This document shows, one piece after another, positions 26,515 to 35,123 of a stretch of 64,000 bases of DNA. A program made the position numbers and the translations under genes. The stretch is from Arthrobacter globiformis (lineage in GTDB: Bacteria; Actinomycetota; Actinomycetes; Actinomycetales; Micrococcaceae). Every line of letters begins with the position of its first letter. Within the stretch, counting starts at the first letter, position 1. Under the pieces are notes generated by a model. The model saw only the letters and a list, made by a program, of their open reading frames with translations. It had not been told where the DNA came from and did not search any database. The stretch covers positions 3,844,001 to 3,908,000 of the forward strand of contig NZ_JAUSZX010000001.1 of assembly GCF_030818015.1 (NCBI RefSeq), read 5' to 3'.

Positions 26515-26949
26515 CTAAAACTCGGGGATCTGCGAGCCGTCCTGGGGTCCGGAGCCCTTGTTGCTATTGCCCGCGGCTGCGGCGGCCTCGGCCTGGGAGC
26601 GGGCCACATGGGCGTGGACTTCCTCCATGTCGAGGGCCTTGACGGCGTCAATGACCTGCTCGAGCTGCGGGGCGCCCAGCGCACCCGGCTGTGAGAAGAC
26701 CAGCACCTTCTCGCGGAACGCCATCAGCGTGGGGATCGAGGAGATGCCCGCCTCCGCTGCCAGCTGCTGCTCCGCTTCCGTGTCCACCTTCGCAAAGACG
26801 ACGTCCGGGTGCTTTTCCGACACCGCGGAGTACGTGGGAGCGAACTGGCGGCAGGGGCCACACCATTCGGCCCAGAAGTCCACTAGGACAATGTCGTTGC
26901 CCTCGATGGTCGATGCGAACTGTTCACCTGTGATGTCAACGGTAGCCAT
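26515..26949 (-). CDS. Thioredoxin
   Basis: 144 residues from ATG 26949. Thiol-disulfide oxidoreductase; VDFWAEWCGPCRQF holds the WCGPC active site (C30, C33), and the cis-proline region is ISSIPTLMAF (about 73-82). The thioredoxin fold ends near residue 108; an Ala/Gln-rich tail of about 35 residues is an addition relative to standard thioredoxins. The sequence resembles the Trx C type of actinobacteria. Transcribed divergently from the LysM gene, with a 374-bp gap that shows no coding potential. Confidence 0.92.
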   Translation of the reverse strand: MATVDITGEQFASTIEGNDIVLVDFWAEWCGPCRQFAPTYSAVSEKHPDVVFAKVDTEAEQQLAAEAGISSIPTLMAFREKVLVFSQPGALGAPQLEQVIDAVKALDMEEVHAHVARSQAEAAAAAGNSNKGSGPQDGSQIPEF

Positions 26950-27323
26950 GGTTCAACCGTACGCGAGCCATGTCCGTAAGTCCCGCGCGATAGCGCCTTG
27001 TTCGCTCCCCGCGTCACCGGGAATATTCTGCCGGCCGTGCGCCGCTCAGGCCCGGCCGCTCGCGCAGCAATGTGCCATATGGGGGAAACAAGTGCCCGCT
27101 CCCAGAAAAACAGGTATTCCCTACTCGTGCAGCACCCGTGTGGTGCTTCCTACACTCGAATCAGGCTGGGGCCGGCACGTTCGCGGGCGTGCGCCACTCA
27201 TGAATAGCGGTCATGCGCCCCACATGCCGTGCTCCGCCCCGTGGGCCCGAGCGCCTCCTGTATCTGCGCGTCACCGTCCGCCGCGCATCCGGACACCGCC
27301 TGCGCACGAATCAAGGGCCCGCC

Positions 27324-28418
27324 ATGAACCATCAGGAGACGCCAGATCCCCAGATCACCTCTGGCCAGGACAGCGACCCGGAAGCGGAAAGCTTCGTCAG
27401 GCCAAGCCGGGGCAGGCATGGACCGCTGGCCAGAAGGCCCGCTGCCCGGGTGTTGCTCATATCCGCAGCGGTGTCCGCTGCCGTGCTGGCGGCGGGGGCG
27501 GGCGTCAGCGCGCTGGTGGCGTCCGACGGCGGGAGCCCGGCTGCCGCCGTCGGCCAACCGGCCGCCGTCGGCCAACCGGCCGCCGTCGGCCAACCGGCCG
27601 TCGTCGGCCAACCGGCGCCCGCCGAACCACCGGCGCCCGCGACTTCGTCCACGTCGGCCGCACCGAACGCCAGCGCGCCGGCCACGGCGGTAGCGGCAGC
27701 CCCCGCCACAACAGCGCAAGCAAAAGCACCTTCGAAGGCAGCTGCCAAGCCGCTAACGAAGGCGACCGCCAAGCCACCAAAGGCGACAGTGAAGGCACCC
27801 GTGAAAACTGCAACCGTCCACAAGGTTGCGCCGGCTCCTGCACCCAAGCCCACCACCTACCGGGTGGTTGCCGGCGACACGGTCAGTTCCATCGCGGCGC
27901 GCTTCAATGTCAGTACCGGCGGTGTGCTGACAGCCAACGGCCTTGGACCCGGCTCCATCATTGTTCCGGGCCAGATGCTCAAGCTCAGCGGCCCCGCAGT
28001 GTCCGCACCGGCACCGGCACAAGCTCCCGCTATGGCCCCGGCGCCCGCACCGGTTCCTGCACCGGCACCGGCTCCTGCACCGGCTCCTGCGGTGCGGACC
28101 ATCTATGTGGCTGGCGCCGGCGGCCAGGCGATGGTGGACAGCTGCATCGGACCCATCCACTTCACGCCCACCGACGGATACTCGCTCTTCATCACCGAGC
28201 ACGACTTCTGTGGCGGCTGGGCCCGGTTCTCAGGAATCAGCGTCGGTGAGCGCGTCGACATTCCGGGCTACGGCTCGTACCGGGTCTCGGCCCGGAGCCA
28301 GGTACCGAACCCCGGCACCACCAACGACGTCGCTGCGGTGTTCGGCGGCTTCCCCCGGGCAGTCCTGCAAACCTGCATTCCGGGCACCACCCAGATGCTT
28401 GTCATTGCGCTGAACTGA
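27324..28418 (+). CDS. Membrane-anchored LysM protein with a sortase-like C-terminal domain
   Basis: 364 residues from ATG 27324; the longer frame upstream has no family support. Layout: charged N-terminus; one transmembrane segment about 41-66 (LLISAAVSAAVLAAGAGVSA); Ala/Pro repeats including AVGQPA four times; a Lys/Ala/Pro linker; LysM domain about 178-220 (TYRVVAGDTVSSIAARFN...VPGQML); a second Pro/Ala linker; and a C-terminal domain of about 100 residues. In the last domain, ITEHDFCGGW and AVLQTCIPG resemble the sortase His and the TLxTC Cys motif, but the sortase Arg position after the Cys appears to be missing. LysM binds peptidoglycan, so it probably sits in the cell wall. The sortase relation is inference. 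Confidence 0.8.
   Translation: MNHQETPDPQITSGQDSDPEAESFVRPSRGRHGPLARRPAARVLLISAAVSAAVLAAGAGVSALVASDGGSPAAAVGQPAAVGQPAAVGQPAVVGQPAPAEPPAPATSSTSAAPNASAPATAVAAAPATTAQAKAPSKAAAKPLTKATAKPPKATVKAPVKTATVHKVAPAPAPKPTTYRVVAGDTVSSIAARFNVSTGGVLTANGLGPGSIIVPGQMLKLSGPAVSAPAPAQAPAMAPAPAPVPAPAPAPAPAPAVRTIYVAGAGGQAMVDSCIGPIHFTPTDGYSLFITEHDFCGGWARFSGISVGERVDIPGYGSYRVSARSQVPNPGTTNDVAAVFGGFPRAVLQTCIPGTTQMLVIALN
27546..27617. repeat. 18-bp tandem repeat within the LysM gene
   Basis: Four near-identical 18-bp units (core GTCGGCCAACCGGCC) encode AVGQPA repeats in the extracytoplasmic linker. Length variation between strains is likely. Confidence 0.85.
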
Positions 28419-28444
28419 CCGGACTACCGAAACAGAGCACAAAG

Positions 28445-28478
28445 CCCGGCCGGGACCACCACGGAAATCCCGGCCGGG
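28445..28478. terminator. Possible terminator after the LysM gene
   Basis: Two copies of the palindrome CCCGGCCGGG (28445-28454 and 28469-28478) can pair into a strong hairpin 27 nt after the LysM stop. There is no clear T-tract. Confidence 0.5.
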
Positions 28479-28517
28479 AACGGGACCGCCCGCACGGGCG
28501 TCCGTAAGATCGTGGCC

Positions 28518-28664
28518 ATGACGCAGCGACGCTATCGGGACCTCGCCGAATGGCCCCTGATGGGGACGGCCATTGTGTTCCTGGCGGCGGACGTTGGCCG
28601 AGGGGATCTACACTATGTGCGCTGCTTTCACCTCGAATCGCACGCTAACCGGCGACACCGATAG
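28518..28664 (+). pseudogene. 5' fragment of a potassium-channel-like gene
   Basis: ATG 28518 opens a 48-codon frame. The first 24 residues (MTQRRYRDLAEWPLMGTAIV and four more) look like the start of an ion-channel family protein of Arthrobacter (cytoplasmic RWRxLxEWPL, then the first helix). After about 28590 the frame turns into unrelated, hydrophilic sequence and stops. The break point marks a deletion or insertion scar about 1.1 kb left of the island. The identification is from memory of the family and is uncertain. Confidence 0.45.
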
Positions 28665-28748
28665 AGCCGGGTTGGCAGCTGCTCTCGCCCAAGGGTCACT
28701 GCATGAGTAGAGTGTGCCCCACAGCGCATTTCGGATATTGGGGGGACC

Positions 28749-29390
28749 GTGAAACTCCTACTCGCACCGCTTGTTCTTATCATGCTCACCACCGGCTGCT
28801 CCGCGCCCACCAACCCGCCGACCGGCGGTACGCCCGCGGGCAGTGAGATCGCCTCTCCTGAGGCCACGCCCACCGTACTGCCGGTCGCGAAATTTGAACT
28901 CAAAACGCAGTCTGGAGCGAAGATCGAGTTCGAACTTCCCACACCAGTAACAGAACCTGCACTGGCAAAGCTTGAGGCCTACCGGAAGAAGACCGGCGGC
29001 AAGCCGGTGACGTACGTCGTTGCGGATGTGGATAACCGCAACGGCACAGAGGTGGTGAACATGTCCCAGATCAACGCATTCGATAGGGAAGGCCGTGAGT
29101 ACACCTTCAGCGCCGTCCGGCAGGCCATCGAAATGTGGAAACCGACTTACCGTAACGATTTTGAATATAAAGCGCCGGACGGCCGGGTCCTGGACCACGC
29201 GACGGGCAGCGCTTTGAACGACGAGGGGTCCGAGTTGTACAACGCCAACCTGAATGACGCTGGAGTTGCCGGACGAGCGAAGATCATCCTTGCTTCCACT
29301 GACGTTGACCTGCCCACCGAGTTCACAAGAGTCTCCGTGCAGCCTTCAAAAGAAGGGTCGGGTGAAGACGCCATCCCCGTTCAGGGATAG
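28749..29390 (+). CDS. Lipoprotein of unknown function
   Basis: 213 residues from ATG 28749 (the preceding GGGGGACCGTG is a weak ribosome site). A signal peptide with lipobox LTTGC (Cys about residue 17) indicates a lipid-anchored, extracytoplasmic protein. The following Pro/Thr/Gly-rich spacer leads to a domain of about 150 residues with YVVADVDNRNGTEVVNMSQI and EFTRVSV, a beta-rich pattern as in DUF4352-like immunoglobulin-fold lipoproteins. It lies between the channel scar and the old tRNA-Tyr 3' end. Confidence 0.75.
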   Translation: MKLLLAPLVLIMLTTGCSAPTNPPTGGTPAGSEIASPEATPTVLPVAKFELKTQSGAKIEFELPTPVTEPALAKLEAYRKKTGGKPVTYVVADVDNRNGTEVVNMSQINAFDREGREYTFSAVRQAIEMWKPTYRNDFEYKAPDGRVLDHATGSALNDEGSELYNANLNDAGVAGRAKIILASTDVDLPTEFTRVSVQPSKEGSGEDAIPVQG

Positions 29391-29635
29391 GCGGCCACCA
29401 GCCCCAGGTAGCCCGCCCGATAGATCGATGAAGTGTCTGGAATGTGGGGCAAGCCGCTCGGGTGAACGCCCTGTCGTGAGCCGCCTCGTGGAACTGGAGG
29501 CGTTCCTTGGCTGGTTGATGGGCACCCCGAGCCAGGGAGGGAGTGCTTCGTTCCTGCACGGCCCTGACGCACCCGGGATCTACACACGTTTTGTCCTATA
29601 TCCCACAGGTGCGATCACCGGGCATGACGGGCATG
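29391..29635. other. Non-coding remnant left of the island
   Basis: Several short frames exist on both strands, but none has both a convincing start and protein-like composition. The minus frame ending near 29381 (last residues IYRAGYLGLVAAYP) may be the tail of a lost gene. Confidence 0.35.
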
Positions 29636-29678
29636 AAAAAAGCCCCTCCGGAACCTCGTAAGAGATCCCGGAAGGGCT
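29636..29678 (-). terminator. Original tRNA-Tyr terminator, now stranded at the left island edge
   Basis: On the minus strand, AGCCCTTCCGG pairs with CCGGAGGGGCT (29668-29678 with 29641-29651, one G.U), followed by a run of six T (29636-29641). It lies 23 nt beyond the tRNA-Tyr 3' fragment in the direction of tRNA transcription, which fits a tRNA terminator cut off from its gene by island insertion. Confidence 0.85.
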
Positions 29679-29700
29679 AAATTCCTTGCCATTACTGGCT

Positions 29701-29753
29701 GGTGGCAGATGAGGGATTCGAACCCCCGTAGGCGTTGCCAGCTGATTTACAGT
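29701..29753 (-). repeat. attL: 3' part of tRNA-Tyr (53-bp direct repeat)
   Basis: Identical over 53 bp to 58577-58629. It covers the 3' part of tRNA-Tyr from the anticodon loop through the variable arm, T-arm and acceptor 3' strand. The 5' half is absent, so it is not a functional tRNA. It marks the left end of the island. Confidence 0.95.
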
Positions 29754-30230
29754 TACAGTGCCCGGGTTTTGACCACTGCCACTCAATGATGTCTAGTTCT
29801 GTCGTTGCAGCCCAGAGGCGCTTGACAGTCCATTCGGTGGTACTTCAAACCGGCTCGTGATCATGAGTGTGTCTACACTTTGTCCACACTGCGACGGCTT
29901 GTCCCGACATTCATGCGCAGTTGTTCCGCTCAGGAACGAGACACGGATGCCGATAAGATTATGAGGACCCGCGGGGACCACCCAAGGGTCAACGTTGGGT
30001 CGTGGGGACGTCCCGGTACGGAATCAACGCCGTTGCTGCGGCACCATACATGGCCGACAGACCAGCCCCTCTTGCACTCTTGTTTGGGCAGGATGTAGCC
30101 CCCCTCTGGTTTCGCCCTATGGGAGGGGCTTCCGGGCCGGAGAGCGAGCCTAACGACAGCGGCTAATCAACTTGCGCTGGACTGGATCGCCTAACCTAAG
30201 GAGACAGGAGCACCAGCCAAAGGAGCGGCA
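29754..30230. other. 477-bp gap at the left island end
   Basis: No convincing gene. It should contain the promoter of the restriction-modification operon and the integrase-binding arm of the attachment site. No strong repeats were recognised by eye. Confidence 0.5.
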
Positions 30231-30878
30231 ATGAGTCTCAAAGAGGCAGAGAGTTTGGTCAAGTCCAAGCAACGGGTCGCCGACCACGGCGAGGTATTCA
30301 CTCCTGCGTGGATGGTCGAGGACATGCTGAGGCTCGTAAAGGATGAATCCGAGCGGATCGACGCCAGAGTCTTGGAGCCAGCCTGCGGCTCGGGTAACTT
30401 CCTGATACCGGTCCTGCTGCATAAGCTCATTACGGTGCAAGCCAAGCACGCTAAGAGCCAGTTCGAGAAGCGCCACTATGCTCTCTTCTCGCTGATGTGC
30501 ACGTATGGAATAGAGCTCTTGCCCGATAACGCTCAGGACTGTCGCGACAACCTTGCTGCGGTTTTCAATAGTTACCTTGGTGTTGAGGCAGACAACGAAT
30601 GGGCGCTTGCCGCCCGCTGGGTGCTGGCCGCCAACATCGTCCAGGGCGACGCGCTAAGTATGACTCTTCCCAACGGCCAACCCATCACATTCCCTGAGTG
30701 GGGTTATCTCGGGAAGGGCAAGTACCAACGTCGAGACTTCCGATACGCAGATCTGACCCAACGAGCATCATTCGAGGGCACCCTCTTCGGCGAGGTTGCC
30801 GAAGAGGACCTCTTCACGCCGACACGAACCCACCCAACGATGAATGTCCATCAACTCGCCGAACAGGCCACCGCGTGA
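30231..30878 (+). CDS. SAM-dependent DNA methyltransferase-like protein, small subunit
   Basis: 215 residues from ATG 30231, with AAGGAG 5 nt ahead. It has the region before motif I (HGEVFTPAWMVEDML, residues 19-33) and SAM motif I VLEPACGSGNFL (about 47-58) of N6-adenine methyltransferases of type I and type IIG systems. I see no (N/D/S)PP(Y/F) catalytic motif IV. The C-terminal WGYLGKGKYQRRDF region is of unknown role. It may be a SAM-binding subunit that works with the next gene, which has NPPY but a degenerate motif I. Stop overlaps the next start (GTGA). Confidence 0.75.
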   Translation: MSLKEAESLVKSKQRVADHGEVFTPAWMVEDMLRLVKDESERIDARVLEPACGSGNFLIPVLLHKLITVQAKHAKSQFEKRHYALFSLMCTYGIELLPDNAQDCRDNLAAVFNSYLGVEADNEWALAARWVLAANIVQGDALSMTLPNGQPITFPEWGYLGKGKYQRRDFRYADLTQRASFEGTLFGEVAEEDLFTPTRTHPTMNVHQLAEQATA

Positions 30879-32536
30879 GCAAGGCGCACCTGGTACTGCA
30901 ATCCCACAACCCCGATGTCCTTACCTGCATCGCCAATCTCTCCAACGACGAGGTCTTCACGCCGCCGGAGATGGCCAACAGGATGCTCGACATGCTTGCG
31001 ACGGCTTGGTCGGAGGCGCATGGCGGCGCCGACCTCTGGGCTGACCCAACGGCGACCTTCCTTGACCCGTTCACAAAGTCCGGCGTCTTCCTTCGCGAGA
31101 TCGTCCGCCGTTTGACCGATGGGCTGGACCCCACGATCCCAGACCTCAACGAGCGCGTAGATCACATTCTTACGCGGCAGGTCTACGGCATCGCCATCAC
31201 CGAGTTGACGGGCTACCTCGCGCGGCGAAGCGTCTACTGCTCCAGATATGCCAACGGCCCGCACTCGGTAGCGAAGTCCTTTACTACCGAGGACGGCAAC
31301 ATCTGGTTCCAACGCACCGAGCACACCTGGGGCGGCGGCAAACGCGAATCCCCGAGGGATCCGCTTAGCGGTGACGAGAAGAGCGTCGACACCACACGTA
31401 AATGCATCTACTGCGGAGCCAACGAAAAAGACTACGAGCGTGGCGCCGAGTTGGAGACCCACGCCTACGCCCTCATCCACACAAACGACGTCAAAGCTCG
31501 CACCGCCGAGCTGTTCGGAGAAGACATGCAGTTCGACGTGATCATCGGGAACCCCCCCTACCAGCTCAGCGACGGCGGCCACGGCTCCTCGGCAGCGCCG
31601 ATCTACCAGATGTTCGTCGAGAAAGCCCTCGAGCTTGATCCGCGCTTCGCGGTCTTTGTCACCCCCTCCCGCTGGTTCGCCGGTGGCAAGGGCCTCGATG
31701 AATACCGCAGGAAGATGCTGGGCGATCGCCGAATCCAGAGCATCGTGGACTACCCCAAGCTCTACGAGGCCTTCCCCGGGGTGAAGATCCGCGGCGGCGT
31801 CTCCTACTTCCTCTGGGACCGCGACCACGACGGCCCCTGCACCATCCAGACAATGTGGGACGGACAGCTCATCGGCGAACCTGTCGCCCGCGACCTCGAC
31901 ACCTATGACGTCCTAGTGCGCCGCAACGAAGCCGTCCCGATCCTCGACAAAGTCCATGCCAAGTGCGAACCCACTCTCGATGCTCGGGTCTCGAGCCAAA
32001 AGCCATTCGGGTTGCGCACGTTCGTACACGGTCAAGAGACGCGCTTGGGCCTAAAGGACCCTGTCCAGCTCTTTGGATCGCGGAAGGTGACTTGGATCGA
32101 CCGCTCGGATATCCCGGTGAACGATGGGTGGATCGATGAGTGGAAGGTCCTCATGACTCGAGTCCAGGGAACGAGCGCCGCGGTCGAGACGAAGTTCCTC
32201 TCGAAGCCCATCATCGCCGGACCTGGCACCGCGTGCACCGAGAGCTACCTCGTTGCAGGACACTTTGGGTCCGAGACCGAGGCGAAGCGCTACGCCTTGT
32301 ACTTGCGGACTCGTTTCGTACGGTTCCTGGTGTCGTTGCGGAAGTCCACGCAGGACGCTCCGAGGAACGTGTACGCGTTTGTGCCGGATGTTTCGTTGGA
32401 TCGGGAGTGGAGCGATGCGTCACTCTACAAGCGCTACGGTCTCACTCAGGACGAGATCGCATTCATCGAGTCTCAGGTCGCTGCGCATGATGGCGACCTG
32501 TTTGATGCCGACCATGATGCTGGCGACGATGACTAA
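30875..32536 (+). CDS. Eco57I-like DNA N6-adenine methyltransferase
   Basis: 553 residues from GTG 30875, inside the previous stop (GTGA overlap). It has a second copy of the EVFTPPEMANRML element (about 26-38) and a motif I-like DPFTKSGVF (about 64-72) in which the usual GSG is KSG. Catalytic motif IV is GNPPY at about 225-229. A CIYC pair lies near 177. The C-terminal half (about 290-553) is a probable target-recognition and specificity region. Adenine N6 methylation of DNA is the expected reaction. The last 8 nt overlap the helicase gene. Confidence 0.8.
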   Translation: MSKAHLVLQSHNPDVLTCIANLSNDEVFTPPEMANRMLDMLATAWSEAHGGADLWADPTATFLDPFTKSGVFLREIVRRLTDGLDPTIPDLNERVDHILTRQVYGIAITELTGYLARRSVYCSRYANGPHSVAKSFTTEDGNIWFQRTEHTWGGGKRESPRDPLSGDEKSVDTTRKCIYCGANEKDYERGAELETHAYALIHTNDVKARTAELFGEDMQFDVIIGNPPYQLSDGGHGSSAAPIYQMFVEKALELDPRFAVFVTPSRWFAGGKGLDEYRRKMLGDRRIQSIVDYPKLYEAFPGVKIRGGVSYFLWDRDHDGPCTIQTMWDGQLIGEPVARDLDTYDVLVRRNEAVPILDKVHAKCEPTLDARVSSQKPFGLRTFVHGQETRLGLKDPVQLFGSRKVTWIDRSDIPVNDGWIDEWKVLMTRVQGTSAAVETKFLSKPIIAGPGTACTESYLVAGHFGSETEAKRYALYLRTRFVRFLVSLRKSTQDAPRNVYAFVPDVSLDREWSDASLYKRYGLTQDEIAFIESQVAAHDGDLFDADHDAGDDD

Positions 32537-35123
32537 GAGCATTGACGAGCTGTTGCCGGTGAAACCGACGGCTCGGCTGAGGATTTACACGTGGTCGCCC
32601 CTCCACCCCCCGGCTGACTACACCGGACTGATCAAAATTGGTCAGACCACAAAGTCTGACGTGAACGAGCGGATTCGCGAGTCCCAAGGGCAGATGCAGC
32701 ACCCCTACGTCTTGCACGCTGATGTGCTCGCTGAGCGCGAGGATGGTTCACTCTTCCGCGACAGCGACGTACGCCAGCGTCTCATTGACAAGGGGTTCGC
32801 CAATCCCAGGTTGGGCTCCTCTCGGGAATGGGTGCGTTGCTCACCTGCGGACGTGCTGACTGCCATCTCTGAGCTGCGCACCGGTGTGGCAGTGACCGGC
32901 ACCCATCACGAGACCTTCATAATGCGGCCCGAACAGGTACGTGCCGTCGAGAAGACCTACAGCTACTACCGCGAGATCTGGAACGAGAACCCCGACGCCG
33001 TGCCGCGTTTCCTCTGGAATGCGAAGATGCGTTTCGGCAAGACTTTTGCCTCTTACCACCTCGCAAAAAAGCTCCAGGCTCGCCGGGTGCTCGTACTGAC
33101 CTTCAAGCCCGCCGTGGCAGATGCTTGGAAGGGCGATCTCGAAACGCATGCCGACTTCGACGGCTGGCAGTACCTATCTACATCGACCTTTCATGGCTTC
33201 GAATCGGCGGACTCAGGCCGTCCCCTGGTGTACTTTGGGTCGTTCCAGGATTTGTTGGGACGTGACAATCAAACCGGTGCCATCAAGGCTAAGAACGAGT
33301 GGCTGCATGCCACCAACTGGGATCTTGTGATATTCGACGAGTACCACTTCGGCGCCTGGCGAGATAGCGCAAAAGAGCTCTTCGAGGGCGAGGACGCGAC
33401 GGTCGCCAAGAAGGAGCTTGCAGCCCTGAGCCAGGATGCGCTGGCAACGTTCGACGAGGAACTCGATGAGCTCGGCAACGCCGAAGACGACTTTCTCCCC
33501 ATCACAACACGCGCATACCTCTACCTCTCGGGGACCCCGTTCAAGGCGCTGGCGACTGGGGAGTTCATCGAGGAACAGATCTTCAACTGGACCTATACGG
33601 ACGAGCAGCGTGCCAAGGTTGAGTACGCCGAAGCCCATCCCGCGGAGTGGAACCCCTACGGTGCGTTACCGGAGATGCGTCTGCTTACCTACCAGATGCC
33701 CGACGAAATCGTCGCCGTTGCGAACCAGGGAGAGTTTGACGAGTTCGACCTCAACGCATTCTTCGAAGCCGAGGGATCGGGCGCCGCAGCGGAGTTCAAG
33801 CACAAGAGCGACGTGCAGAAGTGGCTCGACATCATCCGCGGCTCGTACTTGCCCACCCAGGTCGACGCCATGCACTTAAGTAGTCGTCCTCCGTTCCCGT
33901 ACTCCGACGCGCGCTTGTTGCCATATCTTCAGCACTCGTTCTGGTTCTTGCCCAACGTTGCCGCCTGTGAGGCGATGGCCAACCTTCTGGCCGAGCGACA
34001 GAATGTCTTTTGGCACGACTACGAGGTACTCACAGTGGCGGGGCCTCATGCCGGTATCGGTTTGGCAGCACTTCCACCTGTTCGCGAGGCCATCGGGGAC
34101 GGTCATGCTACTAAGACGATCACACTCTCGTGCGGCAAGCTGACCACCGGCGTCACAGTAAAGCAGTGGTCCTCGATCCTCATGTTACGCAGCCTCAACT
34201 CTCCAGAGACCTACTTCCAGGCAGCCTTTCGAGTGCAGTCCCCATGGTCCATCAAGAATCCAAACGGTGACGATCCCAGCGAAGAAGTGGTCCTGAAACC
34301 AGCATGTTTCGTCTTCGACTTCGCTCCCACCCGAGCCCTACGTCAGATCTCCGACTACGGTTACGGACTGACTCCGGATGCCATCAACCCTGAGCATGCT
34401 GTCGCGGAACTCGTCAGCTTTCTGCCCGTATTGGCCTACGACGGCTCCAACATGACCCAGGTCGATGCCGGAGGGATCCTCGACATTGCCATGGCCGGGA
34501 CGTCGGCGACCCTATTGGCACGCAAATGGGAGTCCGCAGTCCTCGTTAACGTCGACAACGAGACGCTTCGCAAGATCATGAATAGTGAGGCAGCCATGGA
34601 AGCCGTTATGAACATCGAAGGTTTCCGTGCTCTGGGAAGCTCAATCTTCGAAACAGTCGTAAACAAGAGCGAGTCGGTCAACAGCACGAAGAAAGAGCAC
34701 GGCGACGCACTTACTCCCACGAAGAAGAAGGAGCTCAGTGCCGAGGAAAAGGACTACAAGTCCAAGAGAAAACAGATTCAAGAGAAGCTGATCAAATTCG
34801 CAACACGGATCCCAGCATTTATGTATCTCACGGACTACCGCGAGAACACCCTTCGCGACGTAATCACCAAGCTGGAGCCCGAGCTGTTCAAAGCCGTCAC
34901 TGGCCTCACGGTCGATGACTTCCATCTGCTTGTTTCACTAGGTGTCTTCAACGCAACTCATATGAACCAAGCAGTCTTCGCTTTCCGTCGCTATGAAGAC
35001 GCATCCCTGTCCTATACCGGCATCGAGTCCCACCAGGGACTGCGGCGGTTCGGGCTTTACGACACAGTGGTAGAGGTGAAGATGGAACACGATCGCCGAG
35101 AAGCGCTTCCGTCGGCATCATGA
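32529..35123 (+). CDS. GIY-YIG-like nuclease fused to a DEAD/DEAH-type helicase (restriction subunit candidate)
   Basis: 864 residues from ATG 32529, overlapping the methyltransferase stop by 8 nt; an in-frame ATG at 32514 or 32517 is possible. N-terminus: DYTGLIKIGQTTKSDVNERI (about 30-50) fits a T5orf172/GIY-YIG nuclease unit. Superfamily 2 helicase core: RFGKTFASYHLAK (about 166, motif I), FDEYHFGAW (about 269, motif II), YLSGTPFKAL (about 331, motif III), ETYFQAAFRVQSPW (about 560, motif VI region). A charged Lys/Glu region near 720-750 and an alpha-helical tail follow. ATP-driven DNA translocation with cleavage is the expected role in this restriction operon. Confidence 0.8.
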   Translation: MTKSIDELLPVKPTARLRIYTWSPLHPPADYTGLIKIGQTTKSDVNERIRESQGQMQHPYVLHADVLAEREDGSLFRDSDVRQRLIDKGFANPRLGSSREWVRCSPADVLTAISELRTGVAVTGTHHETFIMRPEQVRAVEKTYSYYREIWNENPDAVPRFLWNAKMRFGKTFASYHLAKKLQARRVLVLTFKPAVADAWKGDLETHADFDGWQYLSTSTFHGFESADSGRPLVYFGSFQDLLGRDNQTGAIKAKNEWLHATNWDLVIFDEYHFGAWRDSAKELFEGEDATVAKKELAALSQDALATFDEELDELGNAEDDFLPITTRAYLYLSGTPFKALATGEFIEEQIFNWTYTDEQRAKVEYAEAHPAEWNPYGALPEMRLLTYQMPDEIVAVANQGEFDEFDLNAFFEAEGSGAAAEFKHKSDVQKWLDIIRGSYLPTQVDAMHLSSRPPFPYSDARLLPYLQHSFWFLPNVAACEAMANLLAERQNVFWHDYEVLTVAGPHAGIGLAALPPVREAIGDGHATKTITLSCGKLTTGVTVKQWSSILMLRSLNSPETYFQAAFRVQSPWSIKNPNGDDPSEEVVLKPACFVFDFAPTRALRQISDYGYGLTPDAINPEHAVAELVSFLPVLAYDGSNMTQVDAGGILDIAMAGTSATLLARKWESAVLVNVDNETLRKIMNSEAAMEAVMNIEGFRALGSSIFETVVNKSESVNSTKKEHGDALTPTKKKELSAEEKDYKSKRKQIQEKLIKFATRIPAFMYLTDYRENTLRDVITKLEPELFKAVTGLTVDDFHLLVSLGVFNATHMNQAVFAFRRYEDASLSYTGIESHQGLRRFGLYDTVVEVKMEHDRREALPSAS

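Noticed and set aside
27546..27617. CRISPR-like or satellite array
   Set aside because: 18-bp units in frame, encoding a Pro/Ala linker of the LysM protein; no spacers.
29701..29753. A second tRNA-Tyr
   Set aside because: Only the 3' part is present; the acceptor 5' strand, D-arm and 5' anticodon strand are missing.
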